Positions 1 to 8,734 of a stretch of 64,000 bases of DNA are shown piece after piece. Source of the DNA: Apilactobacillus kunkeei DSM 12361 = ATCC 700308 (GTDB lineage: Bacteria > Bacillota > Bacilli > Lactobacillales > Lactobacillaceae); contig NZ_JXDB01000007.1 in assembly GCF_001281265.1 (NCBI RefSeq), forward strand, positions 124,001 through 188,000, read 5' to 3'. The notes below the pieces were generated by a model. The model saw only the letters and a program-made list of their open reading frames with translations, searched no databases and had not been told where the DNA came from. Both the position numbers and the translations under genes were made by a program. How positions within the stretch are numbered: position 1 is the stretch's first letter; each line of letters begins with the position of its first letter.

Positions 1-657
1 TTTCAAATCTAAATACTTAATTGCCGTTTCACTTTGCTCTTTTAATTGGTCATTTCGATCTTTAAGTTCGAAAATAATGTCTTCAACTCTATCAAGATTT
101 TCATGAGTTTGTTGAAGCTTTAAGTTGGCATCATGCTTTTGTTGTTTATACTTGTAAACACCAGCTGCTGTTTCAATAATAGAACGACGATCTTCAGGCT
201 TACTGTTAAAGATATCTTCAACGCTACCTTGAGAAATGATTGAAAATGAACCAATTCCCATCCCTGTGTCCATAAATAGATTATTGATATCCTTCAATCG
301 GCATTCAGAATTATTAATTAAGTATTGGCTTTCACCGCTACGATACAAGCGTCTTGTAATAATAATTTCTGAATATGAACTATTAATGTATTGGTCGGTA
401 TTGTCCAAGGTTAACTTAACTTCGGCACGATTGACCGGTTTATGAGTACTAGAACCAGAAAAAATAACGTCGGACATCTTTGAACCACGTAAAGTCTTAG
501 AAGATTGTTCACCGAGTACCCATCTGATAGCTTCAATAACATTACTTTTACCACTACCATTAGGACCAACAATCGCAGTTAAACCATCTGTAAAGTTAAT
601 GGTTGTTTTGTTTGCAAAGGATTTAAATCCAGCAATCTCTAATGATTTTAACTTCAA
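1..657 (-). CDS. smc: Chromosome partition protein SMC, N-terminal part (gene runs off the window)
   Basis: Only the first 219 codons are present. They encode the head-domain start of SMC, the ATPase that forms the condensin-like complex with ScpA and ScpB and organises newly replicated origins. The Walker A motif GPNGSGKS lies at about residues 31-38, and a basic start (MKLKSLEIAGFKSFA) and a Q-loop region follow; the coiled coil begins near the window edge. The start is a TTG at 657 with a GGATGGGG ribosome-binding site that lies just after the rnc stop. The rnc-smc pairing is usual in Firmicutes. Family assignment is certain; the rest of the protein is outside the window. Confidence 0.95.
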   Translation of the reverse strand, partial: MKLKSLEIAGFKSFANKTTINFTDGLTAIVGPNGSGKSNVIEAIRWVLGEQSSKTLRGSKMSDVIFSGSSTHKPVNRAEVKLTLDNTDQYINSSYSEIIITRRLYRSGESQYLINNSECRLKDINNLFMDTGMGIGSFSIISQGSVEDIFNSKPEDRRSIIETAAGVYKYKQQKHDANLKLQQTHENLDRVEDIIFELKDRNDQLKEQSETAIKYLDLK

Positions 658-678
658 AGTGATTTCCCCATCCTGTTT

Positions 679-1371
679 TTATTCTGTAAGGTTTTTAATT
701 GCCTTCTTAGCAGCACCTTGTTCTGCATTCTTCTTGGAGTGACCTAGGCCAATACCTTTTTCAACACCATCGATGGTAACGGATACCTTAAAACGACGGT
801 CGTTTTCCGGACCATTTTCGTCTAATAAGTGATATTCAATATCAACTGGTCCATTTGATTGTGCTAATTCTTGTAATTCAGTTTTGTGATCAAAGAATTC
901 GTCGAACCATCCCTCGTCTAATTTAGGGAAAATTACTTGATGACAAAACTTAACTACAGGTTCCATTCCTTGGTCAAGATATACTGCCCCAATGAATGAT
1001 TCAAAAATATCACATAATAGTGAATCTCTAGTTCTAGCTTGAGCTTTTTCTTCACCCTTACCTAAACGAATGTACTTATCAAATTCACATTCTCTAGCAA
1101 AACTGCTAAAGCTGTGTTCATTTACCATTGCGGCTCTTAATCTAGTTAAACGGCCTTGTGGTAAATTTGGATAACGTTTGTAAATGTATTCTGATACTAC
1201 TAGTTCGTAAACAGCATCACCCAAAAATTCAATTCGTTCATAAAATTTCAAATTCTTACCTGGATGTTCATTAACGTATGAAGCTTGAGTAAAGGCTTCA
1301 TCTAATAATGATTCATCCTTGAACTTAATGTTAAATCGTTTTTCTAATAAATCATCAAATTCTTTTTCCAA
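679..1371 (-). CDS. rnc: Ribonuclease III
   Basis: 230 aa, normal length. It cleaves double-stranded RNA, mainly in 16S/23S rRNA precursor processing and mRNA turnover. The catalytic signature ERIEFLGDAV is at about residues 45-54, with acidic metal ligands repeated near DSLLCDIFESFIGAVY (about 114-130). A double-stranded RNA-binding domain occupies about residues 155-229 and ends in KKNAEQGAAKKA. The start is TTG at 1371, preceded by GGAGGGAAAGAC, and no better ATG exists. It lies between acpP and smc on the same strand, the standard Gram-positive order, with a hairpin between acpP and rnc that may reduce but not abolish read-through. Confidence 0.97.
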   Translation of the reverse strand: MEKEFDDLLEKRFNIKFKDESLLDEAFTQASYVNEHPGKNLKFYERIEFLGDAVYELVVSEYIYKRYPNLPQGRLTRLRAAMVNEHSFSSFARECEFDKYIRLGKGEEKAQARTRDSLLCDIFESFIGAVYLDQGMEPVVKFCHQVIFPKLDEGWFDEFFDHKTELQELAQSNGPVDIEYHLLDENGPENDRRFKVSVTIDGVEKGIGLGHSKKNAEQGAAKKAIKNLTE

Positions 1372-1398
1372 GTCTTTCCCTCCAGTGAATAATACAAC

Positions 1399-1431
1399 AA
1401 AAGACGATTACTATTGAGTAATCGCCTTTTT
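1399..1431 (-). terminator. Hairpin after acpP
   Basis: On the minus strand a 13-bp stem (GGCGATTACT/AGTAATCGTC core with flanking A/T pairs) closes a CAAT loop and ends in a short T tract. It sits between the acpP stop and the rnc ribosome-binding site, so it is probably a partial terminator or an RNA-processing hairpin inside an operon. Confidence 0.6.
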
Positions 1432-1433
1432 AA

Positions 1434-1682
1434 TTATTTGTTATCAGCGTTAGACATAACGTAGTCTACAGCTTCATCAATAGTCTTAATGTTTTCTGCA
1501 TCTTCATCTGAGATATCAGTACCAAAAGTACTTTCTAGAGATAATACAAACTCAACAAAATCAATTGAATCAGCGTCTAAATCGTTTTGAAAGTTTAAAT
1601 CACCTTTAATGGTATCTCTATCAATACTGAATTGATCAGCAACCATATCAGCAATTTTGTTAAATACTTCTTCTTTTGTCAT
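1434..1682 (-). CDS. acpP: Acyl carrier protein
   Basis: 82 aa. Small acidic four-helix protein that carries growing acyl chains on a 4'-phosphopantetheine arm. The attachment serine is in DADSIDFVEF (about residues 37-46); DSI replaces the more common DSL, a conservative change. It is directly downstream of plsX, whose substrate is acyl-ACP, which supports a role in fatty acid and phospholipid synthesis rather than in a secondary pathway. The ribosome-binding site is AAGGAG. No other fatty acid synthesis (fab) genes are in the window. Confidence 0.93.
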   Translation of the reverse strand: MTKEEVFNKIADMVADQFSIDRDTIKGDLNFQNDLDADSIDFVEFVLSLESTFGTDISDEDAENIKTIDEAVDYVMSNADNK

Positions 1683-1731
1683 AATCTATCTCCTTAAAAT
1701 CGTAATTGATAATTCTAATTATAACAGATTT

Positions 1732-2772
1732 TTAGTTATTTTTGGCGTTTTGTTTGATTTGTTGCATATCATCAGCATGCTTATCAAAATATTCAACAAC
1801 GTCATCAATAGTCTTATTATCAATCATTGTCTTAATTTGGAAAATAGTGTTCTTGATTGTAACAGCTTCACTACTACCGTGAGCCTTAACAACAGGAGCC
1901 TTAGTACCCATTAATACGGCACCACCATATTGTGAGTAATCCATTTCCTTAGCAATCTTCTTGAATGTTGGCTTAAGCATTAAAGCACCAACTTTTGACT
2001 TAACGCCACCGGACATGATTTCACCCTTGATTAGAGTAAGTAATGAAAGTGCAGTTCCTTCGATTGCCTTTAATGCGGCGTTACCAGTAAAACCATCAGT
2101 AACAACAACATCAGCAGCACCATTTAATAATTCACGTGATTCAACGTTACCAATGAAGTTTAGGTTTTCATCCTTAGATAGCATTTCGTTAGCTGCCTTA
2201 TGTAGTGAGTCACCTTTATCTGCTTCAGTACCGTTGTTTAATAGACCGATACGTGGGTTTTCAATATGTCTAACAGTTTCAGCATAGTACTTACCCATGA
2301 ATGCGTATTGGTATAAGTTGAATAGTTTTGATTCAGCATTAGCTCCAACATCTAGCATAACAAAGTTATCATGGTCTTCATCATTTACGATTGGTAAAGT
2401 AGTTGCAAGACCTGGACGATCAATTCCTTTAATTCTACCAATAATGAATAGACCAGCAGCTAGAATAGCACCAGTGTTACCAGCTGAGAAGAATGCGTCT
2501 GCTTCTTTATCTTTAACAGCTTGAGCAGCCATGTCTAGACTTGAGTTTTTCTTCTTCATAACAGCCTTAACAGGTTCTTCACCCATTTCGATAATTTCGT
2601 CAGATTGAACTAGTTCAATTCTTTCTTCGTTTTGAATTAATGGTTTAACTTTATCGATTTGACCGAATAACTTGAATTCAATATCAGGATATTGGTCTCT
2701 TGCCATTTCTACCCCTTTAACAACTTCTAATGGGGCGTTGTCTCCACCCATGGCATCAATTGCGATTTTCAT
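1732..2772 (-). CDS. plsX: Phosphate acyltransferase PlsX
   Basis: 346 aa, full length. It converts acyl-ACP and phosphate to acyl-phosphate, the donor for PlsY in the first step of phosphatidic acid synthesis; in Firmicutes it is a peripheral membrane enzyme. The N-terminus MKIAIDAMGGDNAP is diagnostic, and conserved blocks include FFSAGNTGA and DGFTGN. It lies 13 nt downstream of recG and ahead of acpP, the conserved recG-plsX-acpP cluster (fapR and fabD, present in Bacillus, are absent here). No FapR-type operator was recognised. Confidence 0.97.
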   Translation of the reverse strand: MKIAIDAMGGDNAPLEVVKGVEMARDQYPDIEFKLFGQIDKVKPLIQNEERIELVQSDEIIEMGEEPVKAVMKKKNSSLDMAAQAVKDKEADAFFSAGNTGAILAAGLFIIGRIKGIDRPGLATTLPIVNDEDHDNFVMLDVGANAESKLFNLYQYAFMGKYYAETVRHIENPRIGLLNNGTEADKGDSLHKAANEMLSKDENLNFIGNVESRELLNGAADVVVTDGFTGNAALKAIEGTALSLLTLIKGEIMSGGVKSKVGALMLKPTFKKIAKEMDYSQYGGAVLMGTKAPVVKAHGSSEAVTIKNTIFQIKTMIDNKTIDDVVEYFDKHADDMQQIKQNAKNN

Positions 2773-2785
2773 TTATAAAACTCCT

Positions 2786-4819
2786 TTAATCAAACATTTT
2801 CTTATTATTTTTTTGGTGAACGTAACTATATAATTTACTATACATTGGATTGTTTTGCCAATCATTTGTACTTACAATCTGAATTGCCTCTTGTTGTGCA
2901 ACACTTAGCATCGTTAAATCTGCAACCGGATCTCCTACCTTAAAATCAGGAAGACCAGATTGTGCTTTCCCCATGATATCACCAGGTCCTCTAAGTTCTA
3001 GGTCCTTTTGCGATATAACGAAACCATCGTTACTTTCAACCATGACATTCATTCGTTTAACACCTGTCTCAGTTTTGGGATCAGATACTAATAAACAGTA
3101 TGACTGACTACTTCCTCTTCCAACTCGACCTCGTAATTGATGTAACTGAGCCAATCCAAAATGATCAGCATTAAATACTATCATCATAGTGGCATTACTA
3201 ACGTCCACACCTACTTCAATAACTGTCGTAGAGACCAAAATTTGAAACTCATTGTTTTTAAATTCTGTCATCACCAAATTTTTATCTTCATCTTTCATTC
3301 TACCATGAAGTAGACCAACTTTGAATTCTGGTTCGAACATATTCTTAAAATTGTCATAGATGTTGATGGCATTCTTCATATCGACAGCTTCTGATTCCTC
3401 AACCAATGGTGTTACCACGTAGATTTGTTCTCCGGCATTCAATCTTTCTTTGATAAAACCAACAGAATTCTTGAATTGACCTTCTTTGATCCACGCCGTT
3501 TTAACTGGTTGGCGACCATTAGGTAGTTCGTCAATAATTGAAACATCCATTTCGCCATATGAAGTAATGGCTAAAGTTCTAGGAATAGGCGTTGCCGTCA
3601 TTGCTAAAACGTTTGTTCCATCGTTTTTCTGTCTTAACTTAGCACGTTGGTTTACACCAAAACGATGTTGTTCATCGATAATGGCTAAACCTAAATTCTT
3701 GTATTCAACGCTATCTTGAATCAAGGCATGGGTTCCAATAACCAAGTTAATTTCACCAGACTTAATTCTTGGTAAAAGTTCTTTTCTGGCAGCCGGTTTC
3801 GTATCACCAGTTAACAACGCAATATTCACTTTTGTATCTTTAAAGAGTGTTGCTAGTTTATTAGCATGTTGTTCAGCCAATATTTCAGTCGGTGCCATTA
3901 AGGCCGATTGATATCCGCCATCAATACATGCCAGGATTGCTAAAGAAGCCACAATTGTTTTACCAGAACCTACATCCCCTTGAAGCAAACGGTTCATCTG
4001 ACGAGTCGATGATAAATCGTTTTGAATTTCATTTACCACACGCTGTTGTGCATTTGTTAATGAAAATGGAAGTTGGTTAATAAAAGCATCCATATCATCT
4101 TGGTTAAACTTAATGACTAAACCAGCATCCTTTTGTTCTTCACTTTTTAATGCTTGCAAACGCATTTGAAATAAGAAGAATTCATTAAACTTCGCTGTTC
4201 TTCTAGCTAGGTATGCATCCTTTGTATCATTGGGGAAATGCATATCATGAATAACTTGTTTTTGTGATTCCAGTTTATATTTTTCAATTATGTCTTCTGG
4301 AATGACATCATCAATTACATCCTTGTATTCATCAAACGCTAACTTCACCAAATCACTGATTGTCTTTTGACGAATATGCTTGTTAGCTGGATAAATTGGA
4401 TTCATTTCATTACCATCAACCGAAGATAAAATCTTGATTCCAGACAATGACGCCTTGGCCTTATCAAAACGACCGTATATAAGAACTTCCTTTCCAACCG
4501 GAAGCTGTTTCTTTAACCATGGTTGATTAAAAAATGTAACCTTTACGACGTCGTTATCAACCAATAGTCTTATGTTCAATAGATTTCTTTTCCGACCGAA
4601 GTGTGCAACCACTGGATCGGCCGCAATCTTACCCTTAATCGTTACCTTTTCTTGGTCTTCAATTTGCGATAAGTCTTTGACTTGAAAATCATCGTATCTA
4701 AATGGGTAATATGTCAATAAATCATATATAGTATCAATACCCAATTCATCCAAAGCTTCGACCTTTTTAGGACCAACACCCTTTAAAACGGACACACTAT
4801 CATTTAAATCTTTCAACAT
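2786..4819 (-). CDS. recG: ATP-dependent DNA helicase RecG
   Basis: 677 aa. It remodels stalled replication forks and migrates branched DNA. The N-terminal OB-fold wedge domain covers about residues 1-190. The superfamily 2 motor has Walker A GDVGSGKT (about 279-286), the DEQH box in IDEQHRFG, motif III TATPIPRT, and motif VI QLRGRVGRG near the C-terminal third. Length matches the family. It is separated from fakA by a terminator-like hairpin but remains in the fakA-recG-plsX-acpP order typical of Firmicutes. Confidence 0.97.
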   Translation of the reverse strand: MLKDLNDSVSVLKGVGPKKVEALDELGIDTIYDLLTYYPFRYDDFQVKDLSQIEDQEKVTIKGKIAADPVVAHFGRKRNLLNIRLLVDNDVVKVTFFNQPWLKKQLPVGKEVLIYGRFDKAKASLSGIKILSSVDGNEMNPIYPANKHIRQKTISDLVKLAFDEYKDVIDDVIPEDIIEKYKLESQKQVIHDMHFPNDTKDAYLARRTAKFNEFFLFQMRLQALKSEEQKDAGLVIKFNQDDMDAFINQLPFSLTNAQQRVVNEIQNDLSSTRQMNRLLQGDVGSGKTIVASLAILACIDGGYQSALMAPTEILAEQHANKLATLFKDTKVNIALLTGDTKPAARKELLPRIKSGEINLVIGTHALIQDSVEYKNLGLAIIDEQHRFGVNQRAKLRQKNDGTNVLAMTATPIPRTLAITSYGEMDVSIIDELPNGRQPVKTAWIKEGQFKNSVGFIKERLNAGEQIYVVTPLVEESEAVDMKNAINIYDNFKNMFEPEFKVGLLHGRMKDEDKNLVMTEFKNNEFQILVSTTVIEVGVDVSNATMMIVFNADHFGLAQLHQLRGRVGRGSSQSYCLLVSDPKTETGVKRMNVMVESNDGFVISQKDLELRGPGDIMGKAQSGLPDFKVGDPVADLTMLSVAQQEAIQIVSTNDWQNNPMYSKLYSYVHQKNNKKMFD

Positions 4820-4843
4820 ATCACCTCATTTTACTTATGTAAT

Positions 4844-4870
4844 AAAAAAATCGGAGAAACCTCCGACATT
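4844..4870 (-). terminator. Terminator after fakA
   Basis: A perfect 6-bp GC-rich stem (TCGGAG/CTCCGA, loop of 4) is followed on the minus strand by a run of seven T residues, directly after the fakA stop and before recG. It should end part of the yloU-fakA transcript. Confidence 0.8.
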
Positions 4871-6547
4871 TTATTCAACAGAAATTAAGTATGGGTAGAC
4901 TGGTTGTCCTCCCGGATGAACTTCAACTTCTAAGTCATCATCAATCAATTCAACTTGTTCAGCTAGTTCATCAGCCTGATCTTGTGTCATGCCTTCACCA
5001 TAAATAATGGTTACAACTTCACTATCTTCATCAAGCATTTCCTTAATCATATAGATAGTAGTTTCATTTAAGTCGTCTTTAACAACCTTAATCTTACCAT
5101 CGATAATTCCCATGTAATCGTCTTTCTTGATTTTAACACCATCAATTTCGGTGTCTCTAACAGCGTTAGTAACATCTCCACTAACTACAGTGTCTAACAT
5201 ATCTTCCATTTCAGATACGTTATCTTCTAGACTAGCATCAGGATTGAAAGAAAGCATTGTTGTTAAACCTTGTTGAATTGTCTTTGCGTGAACAATTTCA
5301 ACTGGGATTCCGGCAACATCAGCAGCTTGTTGAGCAGCCATAAAGATATTACCGTTATTTGGAAGAATAATTGCTTTCTTAGCATTACTATTGTTAATAG
5401 CATCTAGAATGTCTTGGGTACTTGGGTTCATGGTTTGACCACCCTTAATAACATCAGTAACACCTAGACTGGTAAATAGTTCACCAATTCCATCACCAGA
5501 AGCGACTGCAATAATTGCTGTTTCTTTTGGCGCTGATTTGGTTTCTTTCTTAGATTCATCATCTTTTTCAATAATTGTTTCTTGTTGTAGACGCATATTA
5601 TCAATCTTAACGTTGGCTAAGTCACCGAACTTTTGACCCCATGAAATAACTTCACCGGGTTGTTCAGTATGAACATGGACCTTAACAATTTCATCATCAT
5701 TAACAACCAATAATGAGTCACCTAGACCGGCTAAATGATCATAAAATTTATCGTAGTCAAAATCGTATTCAACTTCTTTACCGCGACCAATTCTAACCAT
5801 GACTTGAGTACAGTATCCAAACTTAATGTCGTCTGGGTTTAACTTACCTTGTGCACTTTCATGACTTTGTTCATGACTTGCATCAATCATTTGATCCATT
5901 TCACCAGTATTTGGTTGATGACTAGATTCAATTTCTCGTCCATTTAAAACATCACTAAATGCTTTAACAACGAAAACTAAACCTTGTCCACCTGAATCAA
6001 CAACACCAACTTGTTTCAATACTGGTAACAAATCAGGTGTTGCTTGAAGAGCTTGTTCAGCAGCATCAGCTAAAATATCAAATAATTCAGCTAAGTCGTT
6101 TGTGGTTGCGCTTTGACCTGCTTCAGAAATCCCTCTAATAACTGTTAGAATTGTTCCTTCAGTTGGCTTCATAACTGAACCATACGCTGTTTTTTCACTG
6201 TTTTTAAAAGCTTCTACGATGTCTTGAGCAGAAAGGTTATCCTTTTCAGCAACAGACTTTGAGAAACCTCTAAAGATTTGTGACAAGATAACTCCAGAGT
6301 TACCTCTTGCTCCCATCAATAGACCTTTAGCTAATGATTGAGCCAATTCTCCAACAGATTCACTAGTATCACGACTAACATAATCAGCCCCACTTTGGAA
6401 AGACATACTCATATTAGTACCAGTATCACCATCTGGAACTGGGAAAACATTAAGTGAGTTTATAAATTCTGCATTATTATTAAGGGTAGTGGCAGCGGCT
6501 TGCACCATTTGATCAAATTCTGATCTATCTATATTTGAAATAGACAC
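4871..6547 (-). CDS. fakA: Fatty acid kinase catalytic subunit FakA (YloV, DAK2 domain)
   Basis: 558 aa. In Gram-positive bacteria this protein phosphorylates fatty acids bound to FakB carriers, so that host or medium fatty acids enter phospholipids through PlsX/PlsY. The N-terminal DhaL-like ATP-binding domain has the Mg-binding motif NVFPVPDGDTGTNM (about residues 33-46); residues about 330-558 form the DegV-like FakA C-terminal region. The start is GTG at 6547 with AGGAGG nine bases upstream. It follows the Asp23-like gene and precedes recG-plsX-acpP, the usual cluster. No fakB is in the window. Confidence 0.92.
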   Translation of the reverse strand: MSISNIDRSEFDQMVQAAATTLNNNAEFINSLNVFPVPDGDTGTNMSMSFQSGADYVSRDTSESVGELAQSLAKGLLMGARGNSGVILSQIFRGFSKSVAEKDNLSAQDIVEAFKNSEKTAYGSVMKPTEGTILTVIRGISEAGQSATTNDLAELFDILADAAEQALQATPDLLPVLKQVGVVDSGGQGLVFVVKAFSDVLNGREIESSHQPNTGEMDQMIDASHEQSHESAQGKLNPDDIKFGYCTQVMVRIGRGKEVEYDFDYDKFYDHLAGLGDSLLVVNDDEIVKVHVHTEQPGEVISWGQKFGDLANVKIDNMRLQQETIIEKDDESKKETKSAPKETAIIAVASGDGIGELFTSLGVTDVIKGGQTMNPSTQDILDAINNSNAKKAIILPNNGNIFMAAQQAADVAGIPVEIVHAKTIQQGLTTMLSFNPDASLEDNVSEMEDMLDTVVSGDVTNAVRDTEIDGVKIKKDDYMGIIDGKIKVVKDDLNETTIYMIKEMLDEDSEVVTIIYGEGMTQDQADELAEQVELIDDDLEVEVHPGGQPVYPYLISVE

Positions 6548-6563
6548 AAAAATGAACCTCCTT

Positions 6564-6923
6564 TTAGTCTAGAACTCTTACACCTTGAACAACGACATTA
6601 ACAGAACTTGCACTAATGCCAAGCATAGATTCCAAATTGTACTTAACCTTGCTTTGAACATTTTTACATACTTCTGAAATTTTAGTACCGTAGCTAACAA
6701 TGATATTTACTTCAATTGCAACATCATTATCTTGTTGTGTTACCACAACCCCACGGGAATAGTTATCTTTTTTCAAAATATCGTTTACATTGTCTCGAAT
6801 TTGATTTTTACTTGCCATACCAACAACTCCGTAGTTATCAGTAGCAGCTCCACCAACTACGGTGGCAATTACATTGTTATCAATATCAATTAATCCATAA
6901 TCAGTTCTCATTTTTACGGCCAT
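6564..6923 (-). CDS. yloU: Asp23/Gls24 family protein YloU
   Basis: 119 aa from the ATG at 6923; a GTG directly before it is an alternative, but the AGGAGG is better spaced (8 nt) from the ATG. It belongs to the Asp23 (alkaline shock) family, small proteins associated with the membrane or cell envelope whose exact role is not settled. Conserved Asp23 elements are the start MAVKMRTDYG, the block VVGGAATDNYGVVGM and the VNVVVQGVRV end. It is the first gene of the fakA operon and diverges from rpmB. A second Asp23 family gene lies at 25564. Confidence 0.9.
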   Translation of the reverse strand: MAVKMRTDYGLIDIDNNVIATVVGGAATDNYGVVGMASKNQIRDNVNDILKKDNYSRGVVVTQQDNDVAIEVNIIVSYGTKISEVCKNVQSKVKYNLESMLGISASSVNVVVQGVRVLD

Positions 6924-6984
6924 CACAATAGCCTCCTTAAAAGATAGATTTCTTAATATATTCGTAATATAATATTACCACATG

Positions 6985-7013
6985 TTTAAAAAAAGCTAAA
7001 GTATTGATATAAT
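6985..7013 (+). promoter_or_regulatory. Probable rpmB promoter
   Basis: A perfect -10 TATAAT at 7008-7013 with a 17-nt spacer from a 4/6 match -35 TTTAAA at 6985-6990. It reads toward rpmB and implies a leader of about 130 nt. Confidence 0.6.
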
Positions 7014-7019
7014 GAATAG

Positions 7020-7140
7020 TGAAGGCTGTCAAGTATATTCACTTGAAAGAAAAGCATTGCAAAACAGGCTTCAATATGCTAAATTATTAGAGTGAGATGT
7101 AATAAAAGCAACGCTTTTGACTAGAAATCAATTAAAGGAG
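7020..7140 (+). promoter_or_regulatory. Structured 5' leader of rpmB
   Basis: Between the predicted promoter and the ribosome-binding site there are three potential hairpins: TCAAGT/ACTTGA at 7029-7046 with a 6-nt loop, AGCATTG with CA..ATGCT at 7054-7080, and AAAAGC/GCTTTT at 7104-7118, just before AAAGGAGG. This may be an autoregulatory ribosomal protein leader; no named family was recognised with certainty. Confidence 0.35.
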
Positions 7141-7150
7141 GAATTTACCA

Positions 7151-7336
7151 ATGGCTAAAGATTTTATTAATGGTAAAAGAACTCATTATGGTAACAAACG
7201 TTCCCATGCTTTGAATTCTTCACGTCGTAGCTGGAAGCCAAATCTACAAAAGGTTCGTATCCTTGTAGATGGAAAGCCTAAGAAAGTTTGGGTTAGTGCC
7301 CGTACTCTAAAATCAGGTAAAGTTACTCGTGCCTAA
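7151..7336 (+). CDS. rpmB: 50S ribosomal protein L28
   Basis: 61 aa, the short Firmicutes form. L28 is a late-assembling protein of the large subunit. Recognised by the family blocks [15 protein letters not shown] and [11 protein letters not shown] and the RTLKSGKV end. It has an AAAGGAGG site 9 nt upstream of the ATG. It is a single-gene transcript diverging from yloU-fakA, as in Bacillus and other lactobacilli, and is closed by a strong terminator. It carries no zinc-binding cysteines. Confidence 0.97.
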   Translation: MAKDFINGKRTHYGNKRSHALNSSRRSWKPNLQKVRILVDGKPKKVWVSARTLKSGKVTRA

Positions 7337-7344
7337 CAATATTT

Positions 7345-7376
7345 AAGTCTGACACTTAATGTCAGACTTTTTTTAT
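7345..7376 (+). terminator. Terminator of rpmB
   Basis: A 10-bp perfect stem (AAGTCTGACA/TGTCAGACTT) with a CTTAA loop and a following T tract, 8 nt after the rpmB stop. Confidence 0.93.
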
Positions 7377-7387
7377 ACCCTAAATAG

Positions 7388-7423
7388 AAAAAAGAGAACT
7401 GATTATATCAGCTCTCTTTTTTT
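7388..7423 (-). terminator. Terminator of the thiN operon
   Basis: An inverted repeat (GAGAG.CTGAT/ATCAG.TCTC) flanked by A and T tracts on both sides. It lies directly after the thiN stop and ends the long coaBC-to-thiN transcript; the symmetric tracts could also serve as a second stop for rpmB. Confidence 0.85.
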
Positions 7424-8071
7424 CTATGCATCTTTACTTTGAATCACACATAATACCCCATCATCAAAATCGAAGTGACATTTATCACCATCAAATTGAT
7501 TACTGGAATAAGCAAATGGTCTTTCAACATAGTAGTTATCCAGTTTATATATCGCATCATGAATTGATAAATGCATCGCATTCATTGGAATAAATGCTAA
7601 GTAATGCATCATATCAATCTTTGTAATTTCATGTTCTCCAGAAGTAAAGTATTGAATTACATTTTGTTTATCAATAATTCTAATTTTTTCAACGACATCC
7701 CTAAATTTAGGTTCAGTCGCCAATAAGTAGTTAGAAATAAAGTGATCAATTCTACCACCAGTAGCACCAAAGATATTAATGACATCCGCCTTTAATTCAT
7801 CGGACGCAATCTTTAATGCTAGTTGGGTATCAGTATAGTCTTTATCAGGATTATATGTTCTAATATCAGAAACATTGTTCGAAATAATTTCAAACTCTAA
7901 TTGATCCATTGAATCAAAATCACCAATTGAAATTAATGGTTTAATTCCCATTTGAACTAACCACACATTTCCTCGATCGACTCCAATCCAATCGCCATCG
8001 ATTTTGCCTTGTCTTAAACTATCAGGCCATAAATCAGTTGGCCCACCTACTAATAAATTGATCGTTTTCAT
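7424..8071 (-). CDS. thiN: Thiamine pyrophosphokinase
   Basis: 215 aa. It transfers pyrophosphate from ATP to thiamine, giving the cofactor thiamine diphosphate. The family signatures seen are LLVGGPTDLWP near the start, GVDRGNVWL (about 30-38), SIGDFDSM (about 49-56), DKDYTDTQLAL (about 75-85) and GATGGRIDH (about 100-108). It follows rpe by 2 nt, the conserved rsgA-rpe-thiN order, so it is translated from the same mRNA. Length is normal. Confidence 0.95.
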   Translation of the reverse strand: MKTINLLVGGPTDLWPDSLRQGKIDGDWIGVDRGNVWLVQMGIKPLISIGDFDSMDQLEFEIISNNVSDIRTYNPDKDYTDTQLALKIASDELKADVINIFGATGGRIDHFISNYLLATEPKFRDVVEKIRIIDKQNVIQYFTSGEHEITKIDMMHYLAFIPMNAMHLSIHDAIYKLDNYYVERPFAYSSNQFDGDKCHFDFDDGVLCVIQSKDA

Positions 8072-8073
8072 AA

Positions 8074-8724
8074 TTATTTAGTAGCGTCCTTAATTGCTTG
8101 AATTCTTTCAGCAGGATTTTCAGCACCGAATACGTATGAACCAGCAACTGCAACGGTTGCACCAGCCTTAGCAGCAGCTTGAACAGTTTCGTTGTTAACT
8201 CCACCATCAATTTCGATGTCAAAGTCATATCCTTCAGCTTTCTTGATATCGTCTAATTGCTTGATTTTCTTAACAGTTTCGTCTAGGAACTTTTGACCAC
8301 CAAAACCTGGGTTAACAGTCATTACTAGAACTTGGTCAACCATGTATAGTACTGGTTTGATAGCTTCTACGGGAGTACCTGGGTTGATTACTACTTCAGC
8401 CTTAACACCCTTGTTCTTAATCATTTGTAAAGCACGGTGAATGTGTGGAGTTGCTTCAACGTGTACACCGATAATATCAGCACCCTTGTCTGCAAATTCG
8501 TCAACGAATCTTTCAGGGTTAACTACCATCAAATGAACATCTAATACTAAGTTAGAAATCTTTCTGATTTGTGGAACCCAGTTTGGTCCGTATGAAATTG
8601 CTGGGACAAATGAACCGTCCATTACATCAATATGTAATAGTTCTGCGTCCTTTTCAACTTTTTCAATATCTCTTTGTAGGTTTAAGTAATCTGCACTTAA
8701 GATTGATGGTGCTACTTTAATCAT
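8074..8724 (-). CDS. rpe: Ribulose-phosphate 3-epimerase
   Basis: 216 aa TIM barrel. It interconverts ribulose 5-phosphate and xylulose 5-phosphate in the pentose phosphate/phosphoketolase pathway, central to carbon flow in heterofermentative lactic acid bacteria. Motifs: SILSADYLNL at the start, LHIDVMDGSFVPAIS with metal-binding H and D residues, VHLMV, VMTVNPGFGGQ and EIDGGVN near the C-terminal third. The start ATG is at 8724, with the rsgA stop 10 nt upstream. Confidence 0.97.
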   Translation of the reverse strand: MIKVAPSILSADYLNLQRDIEKVEKDAELLHIDVMDGSFVPAISYGPNWVPQIRKISNLVLDVHLMVVNPERFVDEFADKGADIIGVHVEATPHIHRALQMIKNKGVKAEVVINPGTPVEAIKPVLYMVDQVLVMTVNPGFGGQKFLDETVKKIKQLDDIKKAEGYDFDIEIDGGVNNETVQAAAKAGATVAVAGSYVFGAENPAERIQAIKDATK

Positions 8725-8734
8725 TATTAATTCC

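Noticed and set aside
236-445. Plus-strand 69-codon open frame inside smc
   Set aside because: Antisense to well-conserved smc sequence, with no ribosome-binding site.
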